From an uncultured Blautia sp. (lineage in GTDB: Bacteria; Bacillota; Clostridia; Lachnospirales; Lachnospiraceae), in assembly GCA_900552095.1 (NCBI GenBank), contig URYM01000031.1, positions 1 through 12,345 of the forward strand: a DNA stretch of 12,345 bases. Reading direction: 5' to 3'. A program made the position numbers and the translations under genes. Shown here in pieces: positions 7,247 to 12,345 of the stretch. Numbering within the stretch: position 1 is the first letter of the stretch; the number at the start of each line of letters is the position of its first letter. The notes under the pieces are model-generated. The model did no database searches. It saw nothing but the letters and a program-made list of their open reading frames with translations, and was not told the origin of the DNA.

Positions 7247-8006
7247 AGTAGAAAAGCTGAACAAACATTTCATAAGCGGCGTGATAAAAAGGCACCGGAC
7301 AGATGCGGTAAAAGAAGTTTCCTTTGAGATACCGGAGGGGAAGATCCTGGGGCTTGCGGGAAACAGCGGCTGCGGGAAATCCACAGTAGCACGGCTGCTG
7401 ATGCGGCTCATTCAGCCGGATTCAGGGCAGGTTTTTCTGGATGGGGAAGAGATAAGCGCACTTTCCATGGCCCAGATGAAGGCCAGGCGGACGAAAATGC
7501 AGATTATTTTCCAGCATCCGGAGAGTTCTCTGGATCCTCATAAAAAAATTCTGAGCAGCCTTCTGGAACCGATGACGATCCACAGGATCGGTGCAAACCG
7601 GGAAGAAAGGATTGCCCGGATCGAGCAGCAGTTTGAGCGGGTTGGACTGAAAAATAATCTGTTTGACCGTTATCCGCATCAGATCAGCGGCGGGGAAGCG
7701 CAGAGGATCATTATTTCCCGGGCGATGACGCTGGATCCCCGGGTGCTGATTTTAGATGAGCCTACTTCCATGCTGGATGTGTCGATCCAGGCACATGTTA
7801 TGAACATTTTAAAAGATCTTCAAAAAGAAAAAAATATGACTTATCTCTTTATTTCCCACGACCTGGAGGTTCTGCACTGGTTCTGCGATGAAATCTGTGT
7901 GATGAAAGAAGGGGAGATCGTGGAGCGGGGCGGAAGGGATGAGATTGTAAAAAATCCGAAGCATCCGTTTACGAGAGAACTGGTGGAGAGCTTCTGCAGC
8001 TTTTAA
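7239..8006 (+). CDS. Nik/Dpp-type ABC transporter, ATP-binding protein 2 (NikE/DppF-like)
   Basis: Second ATPase, forming a heterodimer with the preceding one, 255 aa. Walker A is GNSGCGKST (41-49), the Q-loop is Gln92 (IIFQHPESSLDP), the signature is ISGGE (149-153), Walker B is VLILDEP (169-175) and the switch His is His207 (ISHD). It ends soon after HPFTRELVESF and lacks the C-terminal cysteine domain of its partner, so it is closer in length to NikE (about 268 aa) than to DppF. The start overlaps the previous gene by 8 bases with only a weak GTGAGG-like ribosome binding site, which suggests translational coupling. The methyltransferase gene follows after 16 bases. Confidence 0.92.
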   Translation: MLKVEKLNKHFISGVIKRHRTDAVKEVSFEIPEGKILGLAGNSGCGKSTVARLLMRLIQPDSGQVFLDGEEISALSMAQMKARRTKMQIIFQHPESSLDPHKKILSSLLEPMTIHRIGANREERIARIEQQFERVGLKNNLFDRYPHQISGGEAQRIIISRAMTLDPRVLILDEPTSMLDVSIQAHVMNILKDLQKEKNMTYLFISHDLEVLHWFCDEICVMKEGEIVERGGRDEIVKNPKHPFTRELVESFCSF

Positions 8007-8022
8007 GAAGAAGGAGAGAACG

Positions 8023-8694
8023 ATGATACAGGAAATCGATTTTGCGGGCCTCTGGAGGGAGGAATTAAAAAATCAGGAGGGAACGTACAGTCTTCGCATG
8101 ACGGATGACGCAGCAGAGCGGGCGTTCTGGCACAGCTTTATGGAAAAGAAAGACGTTTATAAACAGGATGGCTGGGCGGCCAGGATTACTCCCGTTCTGC
8201 GGGAACTGATTCTCCCCCGCTGCCCGGAGACTATCCTGGAGATCGGGCCGGGGTGGGGGAATTTTACAGCAGAGCTGGCAGAGTGCTGCAGGCAGCTTTC
8301 CTGTCTGGATATTTCCCCGGACGTACTTTCCTTTCTGAAGGAGAAGGTGCCACAGAAGGAGGGAAAACCGGAAATCCGTACTATCTGCAGCAAGTGGGAA
8401 GACTTTGTGCCGGAAAAGACATACGATGTGGTTTTTGGCTATAACTGCTTCTACCGGATGCTGGATCTGAAAGACTGCATCAGAAAAATGAATGCGGCCG
8501 CGGGAAAACTGTGTGTGATGGGGATGGGGACAGGAGAGAGAAAGATCTATCTTTATTTTGTAAATCTGCTTTTTCAGATGGGGATCGCAGCGGAGGTGCG
8601 CGTTATTCCTCTGGATGAGGAGGAGGGAAGCGGTTCCAGCCTTACAAGACGCCTGGGGGTGCTGGTGTACTGGGAGCCGGTGAAAGAGCCATGA
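8023..8694 (+). CDS. class I SAM-dependent methyltransferase, last gene of the B12-regulated operon
   Basis: Small soluble Rossmann-fold methyltransferase of 223 aa. The SAM-binding motif I is ILEIGPGWGNF (71-81). An acidic residue at the end of strand 2 (CLDIS, Asp96) should bind the SAM ribose. Motif IV lies near VVFGYNCFYRM (136-146). The N-terminal 60 residues are polar and helical-looking and may form the substrate lid. It lacks features of the tetrapyrrole methylases that build the corrin ring, so it is not a cobalamin-pathway precorrin methyltransferase. AAGGAG (8011-8016) gives good spacing from a gap of only 16 bases after the ATPase gene, so it belongs to the transporter operon. Its substrate is unknown. 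Modification of a metal chelator, a corrinoid or the imported ligand is a guess from context. Confidence 0.85.
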   Translation: MIQEIDFAGLWREELKNQEGTYSLRMTDDAAERAFWHSFMEKKDVYKQDGWAARITPVLRELILPRCPETILEIGPGWGNFTAELAECCRQLSCLDISPDVLSFLKEKVPQKEGKPEIRTICSKWEDFVPEKTYDVVFGYNCFYRMLDLKDCIRKMNAAAGKLCVMGMGTGERKIYLYFVNLLFQMGIAAEVRVIPLDEEEGSGSSLTRRLGVLVYWEPVKEP

Positions 8695-8752
8695 GCAAGA
8701 AAACAGCACTACGGGAAAAGGGAAAATCCGGGAATTTTCGGCAGATGGCTAC

Positions 8753-8781
8753 TTGTTTTTTTAGATGGGGCAGTATATAAT
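8753..8781 (+). promoter_or_regulatory. promoter of purC-purB
   Basis: TTGTTT at 8753-8758, a 17-base spacer and a perfect TATAAT at 8776-8781 make a convincing sigma-A promoter. Transcription would start near 8788, leaving a leader of about 60 bases before purC. That is too short for a purine riboswitch, and I see no aptamer-like core in it. No convincing terminator separates the methyltransferase gene from this promoter, so some readthrough into purC is possible. Confidence 0.75.
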
Positions 8782-8849
8782 TTTAGCGTAGCATACGGAC
8801 TTTTCCGGTGCTTGGCTTTTAATCTAAAGAAAAGAAAGGTGTCAGACTC

Positions 8850-9560
8850 ATGAAAAAGTTAGAACAGCTGTACGAAGGCAAGGCTAAGAAAGTATTTGCA
8901 ACGGATGTGGAAGGTATTGTGATCGTAGATTACAAGGATGATGCCACCGCTTTCAACGGTGAGAAGAAGGGAACCATCGTAGGAAAAGGCGTAGTAAACA
9001 ACCGGATGACTAATTATGTATTTCAGCAGTTGGAAAAAGAAGGCGTTCCCACACATTTCGTAGAGGAACTGTCTGACCGTGAGACGGCAGTAAAGAAGGT
9101 AAGCATTGTTCCCCTGGAAGTAATTGTGAGAAATGTGGCTGCCGGAAGCTTTTCCAAGAGAATGGGCGTGGAAGAGGGAAGAGAACTTCTCTGCCCGATC
9201 CTGGAGTTCAGCTATAAGAACGACGACCTGGGCGATCCCTTCATCAACGATGATTACGCACTGGCTCTCGGACTGGCTACCCAGGAAGAGATTGATACCA
9301 TTAAAAAATATACCAGAAAAGTGAATGAATGCCTGAAATCCTATTTCCTGAATGCGGGCATGAAACTGATCGACTTCAAGATCGAGTTCGGCAAACTGCC
9401 GGATGGAACCATCATTCTGGCTGACGAAGTATCTCCGGATACCTGCCGTCTGTGGGATGTGAATACCAATGAGAAGCTGGACAAAGACCGTTTCCGCAGA
9501 GATATGGGAAATGTGGAAGAGGCCTACAACGAAGTATTCAAGCGTCTGGGACTGGCGTAA
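8850..9560 (+). CDS. purC: phosphoribosylaminoimidazole-succinocarboxamide (SAICAR) synthase
   Basis: Cytosolic enzyme of de novo purine synthesis that joins CAIR and aspartate using ATP to give SAICAR. It is 236 aa, matching the bacterial single-domain form (E. coli 237). Family landmarks are [10 protein letters not shown] at the N-terminus for nucleotide binding, NNRMTNYVF (50-58), [14 protein letters not shown] (91-104), LIDFKIEFG (173-181) and [13 protein letters not shown] (191-203), the last carrying acidic metal-binding residues. No key motif is missing. The ribosome binding site is GAAAGGTG at 8834-8841. purB, which converts the product SAICAR to AICAR, follows after 27 bases, so the two consecutive steps are co-transcribed. 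Confidence 0.97.
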   Translation: MKKLEQLYEGKAKKVFATDVEGIVIVDYKDDATAFNGEKKGTIVGKGVVNNRMTNYVFQQLEKEGVPTHFVEELSDRETAVKKVSIVPLEVIVRNVAAGSFSKRMGVEEGRELLCPILEFSYKNDDLGDPFINDDYALALGLATQEEIDTIKKYTRKVNECLKSYFLNAGMKLIDFKIEFGKLPDGTIILADEVSPDTCRLWDVNTNEKLDKDRFRRDMGNVEEAYNEVFKRLGLA

Positions 9561-9587
9561 GGGAAACTGCCGGAAGGAGAAACAAAC

Positions 9588-11021
9588 ATGAGCAACGACC
9601 GTTATGTAAGCCCTCTGTCTGAGCGCTATGCCAGCAGAGAGATGCAGTATATTTTTTCGCCGGATATGAAGTTCCGCACCTGGAGAAGGCTGTGGATCGC
9701 TCTGGCTGAGACAGAAAAGGAACTGGGACTGCCCATTACCCAGGAGCAGATCGATGAACTGAAAAGCCATGCGGATGATATTAATTACGAGGTGGCAAAG
9801 GAGAGAGAGCGCCAGGTGCGCCATGATGTCATGTCCCACGTATACGCTTACGGCGTACAGTGTCCCAAGGCGAAAGGGATCATCCATCTGGGTGCCACTT
9901 CCTGTTATGTGGGTGATAATACGGATATTATCATTATGCGGGAAGCGCTGCAGCTGGTAAAGAAGAAACTGGTAAATGTGATCGCGGAACTGTCGAAATT
10001 TGCGGATCAGTGGAAGGCTCAGCCGACCCTGGCGTTTACACATTTTCAGCCGGCACAGCCCACGACGGTGGGGAAGAGGGCGACTCTGTGGACGCAGGAA
10101 TTCCTGATGGATCTGGAAGATCTGGATTATGTTTTAGACAGCTTAAAGCTTCTGGGCAGCAAGGGAACTACAGGAACGCAAGCCAGCTTCTTGGAGCTTT
10201 TTGACGGAGATCAGGAAACCATTGACCGGATCGATCCCATGATCGCAGAGAAGATGGGATTTAAGGCATGCTATCCGGTATCAGGGCAGACCTACTCCCG
10301 GAAAGTGGATACCCGCGTGGCCAATATTCTGGCAGGAATCGCAGCCAGTGCCCATAAGATGTCCAATGATATCCGCCTTCTGCAGCATTTAAAAGAGGTC
10401 GAGGAGCCTTTTGAGAAGAGCCAGATTGGTTCTTCTGCCATGGCATACAAGAGAAATCCCATGCGCAGTGAGCGGATCGCCTCTCTTTCCAGGTATGTGA
10501 TGATCGACGCGCTGAACCCGGCCATTACTTCGGCTACACAGTGGTTTGAGCGGACGCTGGATGACTCTGCCAATAAGAGACTGTCCATTCCGGAAGGATT
10601 CCTGGCGATTGACGGCATTTTGGATCTGTGCCTGAATGTGGTGGATGGCCTGGTGGTATATCCCAAGGTGATCGAGAAGCGTCTGCGCTCCGAACTGCCC
10701 TTTATGGCCACTGAAAATATCATGATGGATGCGGTGAAAGCAGGCGGTGACCGCCAGGAGCTTCACGAGCGGATCCGGGAATTGTCCATGGAGGCAGGAC
10801 GCATGGTAAAGGTGGAAGGAAAAGAGAACAATCTTCTGGAGCTGATCGCTGCAGATCCGGCCTTTAACATGACGCTGGAAGAACTGCAGAAGACCATGGA
10901 ACCCTCCCGCTATACGGGGCGTTCCGCGGTACAGGTGGAAGCATTCCTGAAGAATGTGGTAAATCCGGTTCTGAAAGAGAACGAAGCGCTGCTCGGCGTA
11001 AAAGCAGAGATTAATGTATAA
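9588..11021 (+). CDS. purB: adenylosuccinate lyase, human-like subtype
   Basis: Fumarase/aspartase-superfamily lyase that removes fumarate from SAICAR (giving AICAR) and from adenylosuccinate (giving AMP). It is 477 aa, longer than the B. subtilis enzyme (about 430) and close to human ADSL (484). Motifs are RHDVMSH (78-84), LGATSCYVGDNTD (101-113), THFQPAQP (151-158) with His152 as the likely catalytic His, and the mobile signature loop GSSAMAYKRNPM (281-292) with Ser283 as the likely catalytic Ser. The C-terminal half has WFERTLDDSAN and ELPFMATENI. Much of this closely follows the human enzyme as I remember it. AAGGAG (9574-9579) lies 8 bases upstream. A strong terminator follows the stop codon. 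Confidence 0.97.
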   Translation: MSNDRYVSPLSERYASREMQYIFSPDMKFRTWRRLWIALAETEKELGLPITQEQIDELKSHADDINYEVAKERERQVRHDVMSHVYAYGVQCPKAKGIIHLGATSCYVGDNTDIIIMREALQLVKKKLVNVIAELSKFADQWKAQPTLAFTHFQPAQPTTVGKRATLWTQEFLMDLEDLDYVLDSLKLLGSKGTTGTQASFLELFDGDQETIDRIDPMIAEKMGFKACYPVSGQTYSRKVDTRVANILAGIAASAHKMSNDIRLLQHLKEVEEPFEKSQIGSSAMAYKRNPMRSERIASLSRYVMIDALNPAITSATQWFERTLDDSANKRLSIPEGFLAIDGILDLCLNVVDGLVVYPKVIEKRLRSELPFMATENIMMDAVKAGGDRQELHERIRELSMEAGRMVKVEGKENNLLELIAADPAFNMTLEELQKTMEPSRYTGRSAVQVEAFLKNVVNPVLKENEALLGVKAEINV

Positions 11022-11036
11022 AATATAGAAGACAGG

Positions 11037-11073
11037 AAAACGCCCGGAAGGAAAGAAAGCTTCCGGGCGTTTT
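11037..11073 (+). terminator. strong intrinsic terminator after purB
   Basis: CGCCCGGAAG (11041-11050) pairs perfectly with CTTCCGGGCG (11060-11069) around a 9-base loop. Flanking AAAA (11037-11040) and TTTT (11070-11073) extend the pairing to 14 bp. The T-tract is short but the stem is very stable. It ends the purC-purB transcript and separates it from purA. Confidence 0.9.
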
Positions 11074-11099
11074 GACGTGAAAGGAATTGCAAGAAAAGG

Positions 11100-11128
11100 T
11101 TGAGAATTGCGGCAATCCGTTGTATACT
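11100..11128 (+). promoter_or_regulatory. distal candidate promoter of purA
   Basis: TTGAGA at 11100-11105, a 17-base spacer and TATACT at 11123-11128 give a good sigma-A promoter with a start near 11135. That would leave a leader of about 134 bases containing the AT-rich inverted repeat at 11176-11206. Confidence 0.6.
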
Positions 11129-11175
11129 TACAATGTATGTGATATTTATTAAAACAGATAATATGACAGAAGTAC

Positions 11176-11206
11176 TTTATAAGTAATAATAAGTTTTACT
11201 TATAAA
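11176..11206. repeat. AT-rich 11-bp inverted repeat in the purA promoter region
   Basis: TTTATAAGTAA (11176-11186) and TTACTTATAAA (11196-11206) are perfect inverted copies separated by 9 bases. A further ATAAGT lies in the spacer (11189-11194). The right arm overlaps the -35 region of the proximal purA promoter, so it could be an operator. In RNA from the distal promoter it would form a weak AU hairpin followed by a purine-rich run, so it is not a terminator on this strand. No known purine-regulator box is recognised. Confidence 0.5.
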
Positions 11207-11222
11207 AAAAGTATGGTACAAT
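11195..11222 (+). promoter_or_regulatory. proximal candidate promoter of purA (extended -10)
   Basis: TTTACT at 11195-11200, a 16-base spacer and TACAAT at 11217-11222 preceded by TGG (11214-11216) form an extended -10 promoter. The start would be near 11229, with a leader of about 40 bases. It lies within and just after the inverted repeat, so binding there would block it. Confidence 0.55.
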
Positions 11223-11268
11223 AAAAATATCTTTTTGATTGAATTGATACGTAGGAGGATGTAAAAGG

Positions 11269-12345
11269 ATGATTAAGGCAGTTGTAGGAGCAAACTGGGG
11301 AGATGAAGGTAAGGGTAAGATTACCGATATGCTGGGCAAGGAAGCAGATATTATCGTGCGTTTCCAGGGCGGTGCCAATGCCGGCCATACGATCATTAAT
11401 GATTATGGAAAGTTTGCGCTGCACACCCTGCCGTCAGGCGTATTTTATGACCACACCACCAGTGTGATCGGAAATGGCGTTGCGCTGAATATTCCGGTGC
11501 TTTTTCATGAGATCAAGAGCATTGTGGATCAGGGCGTGCCCATGCCGAAGATCAAGGTTTCCGACAGAGCTCAGATGGTAATGTCGTACCATGTGCTCTT
11601 TGATCAGTATGAGGAGGAACGTCTCGGAGGAAAATCTTTTGGTTCCACCAAATCCGGAATTGCACCGTTCTATTCTGATAAATATGCGAAGATCGGATTC
11701 CAGGTCAGTGAACTTTTCGAGGACGAAGAGGCGCTGAAAGAGAAAGTGGCAAGAGTCTGCGAGACTAAAAATGTGCTGCTGGAGCATCTGTACCACAAAC
11801 CGCTCCTGGATCCGGAGAAGATTTTTGAAGAACTGCAGACGTATAAAGAGATGGTTGCACCGTATGTCTGTGATGTTTCTTCTTTCCTCTGGAACGCGTG
11901 GAAGGAAGGAAAAGAAATTCTGCTGGAGGGACAGCTGGGGACACTGAAGGATCCGGATCACGGCATTTACCCGATGGTAACTTCATCCTCCACCCTGGCA
12001 GCTTATGGAGCGATCGGAGCCGGAGTGCCGCCCTACGCGATCGAAAAAGTAATCACTGTCTGCAAAGCCTACTCCAGCGCAGTGGGAGCAGGAGCTTTCG
12101 TATCTGAGATCTTCGGCGAGGAAGCCGATGAGCTGAGACGCCGCGGTGGTGACGGCGGAGAGTTTGGAGCGACTACAGGGCGCCCCAGAAGAATGGGATG
12201 GTTTGACTGTGTGGCTTCCAAGTATGGCTGCCGTCTGCAGGGAACTACTGACGTGGCTTTTACCGTTCTCGATGTTCTGGGTTATCTGGATGAGATTCCT
12301 GTCTGCGTGGGCTATGAGATCGACGGCCAGGTTACGACCGACTTC
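11269..12345 (+). CDS. purA: adenylosuccinate synthetase, divergent subtype, 3' end cut off
   Basis: Cytosolic GTP-dependent ligase that joins IMP and aspartate to adenylosuccinate, the first step to AMP; PurB completes it. The frame is open from ATG 11269 to the window end (359 codons), and about 60-70 residues are probably missing. AGGAGG (11253-11258) sits 10 bases upstream. The P-loop GANWGDEGKGK (7-17) keeps the catalytic Asp12 and Lys15, and GGANAGHT (34-41) keeps the catalytic His40. ATTGRPRRMGW (301-311) is the late Arg-rich loop. Compared with E. coli PurA from memory, several sites differ: GSTKSGIAP (125-133) for GTTGRGIGP, AKIG for ARRG (140-143), GQLGT (221-225) for GAQGT, and TVLDVL (332-337) for TKLDVL in the guanine-recognition motif. 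The retained catalytic Asp argues against the phage-type PurZ. Confidence 0.95.
   Translation, partial: MIKAVVGANWGDEGKGKITDMLGKEADIIVRFQGGANAGHTIINDYGKFALHTLPSGVFYDHTTSVIGNGVALNIPVLFHEIKSIVDQGVPMPKIKVSDRAQMVMSYHVLFDQYEEERLGGKSFGSTKSGIAPFYSDKYAKIGFQVSELFEDEEALKEKVARVCETKNVLLEHLYHKPLLDPEKIFEELQTYKEMVAPYVCDVSSFLWNAWKEGKEILLEGQLGTLKDPDHGIYPMVTSSSTLAAYGAIGAGVPPYAIEKVITVCKAYSSAVGAGAFVSEIFGEEADELRRRGGDGGEFGATTGRPRRMGWFDCVASKYGCRLQGTTDVAFTVLDVLGYLDEIPVCVGYEIDGQVTTDF

Noticed and set aside
8722..8762. Possible terminator before purC: GAAAAT/ATTTTC hairpin and a T-run
   Set aside because: The stem is only 6 A-T-rich pairs, and the T-run starts 16 bases after it and is part of the purC promoter -35 region.
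8691..8780. 29-codon ORF overlapping the methyltransferase stop codon (ATGA)
   Set aside because: The product is short and basic with no family resemblance and only a weak ribosome binding site. Its end lies inside the purC -10 box, so it is probably chance.
8788..8849. Purine or PRPP/guanine riboswitch in the purC leader
   Set aside because: The leader is only about 60 bases, and I find no three-helix purine aptamer core or terminator.
8859..10043. Long minus-strand open frame (394 codons) opposite purC and purB
   Set aside because: It is a mirror of two highly conserved plus-strand genes. The predicted protein is rich in His, Gln and Ser with no recognisable domain, and no promoter or ribosome binding site supports it.
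11259..11264. ATG-TAA minimal ORF right after the purA Shine-Dalgarno sequence
   Set aside because: The ATG directly abuts AGGAGG with no spacer, so it cannot be initiated from it. The ATG at 11269 has correct spacing.

Overview
The window comes from a low-to-mid GC Gram-positive anaerobe of the Clostridia, most likely a Lachnospiraceae-type gut bacterium. The signs are strong AAGGAG-type ribosome binding sites, lipoprotein signal peptides of the MKKK...LLAGCG type, and a PurA of a divergent kind that I associate from memory with Lachnospiraceae. All real genes lie on the + strand. The first 47 bases are not genomic: they are an Illumina Nextera i7 adapter (end of P7, index, read-2 primer site and Tn5 mosaic end) left on the end of a contig. 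The last gene runs off the other end.

Layout. (1) 110-2499 is a three-gene polar amino acid ABC importer: lipoprotein binding protein, permease and ATPase. Its promoter is lost at the adapter junction. (2) 2500-2863 is a regulatory leader. It has an extended -10 promoter, a well-conserved cobalamin (B12) riboswitch aptamer at about 2577-2736, and an intrinsic terminator at 2833-2863. (3) 2921-8694 is a six-gene operon under that riboswitch: a NikA/DppA-like binding lipoprotein, two permeases, two ATPases and a class I SAM-dependent methyltransferase. The genes are tightly spaced or overlapping. (4) 8753-11073 is purC-purB with its own promoter and a strong terminator. (5) 11100-12345 is the purA promoter region, with two candidate promoters and an AT-rich inverted repeat, followed by purA, which is truncated by the window edge.

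How the parts work together. The B12 riboswitch implies that the Nik/Dpp-type importer and its methyltransferase are expressed when cobalamin is scarce. The simplest reading is an uptake system for cobalt, a cobalt chelate or a corrinoid precursor, although protein homology alone would suggest nickel or peptide transport. The binding protein does not keep the residues I recall as the nickel pocket of E. coli NikA. This riboswitch-transporter-methyltransferase cassette is the most interesting unit in the window. PurC, PurB and PurA supply SAICAR synthesis, both adenylosuccinate lyase steps and the first committed AMP step. PurB looks like the human-type enzyme, and PurA departs from the E. coli enzyme at several active-site positions.
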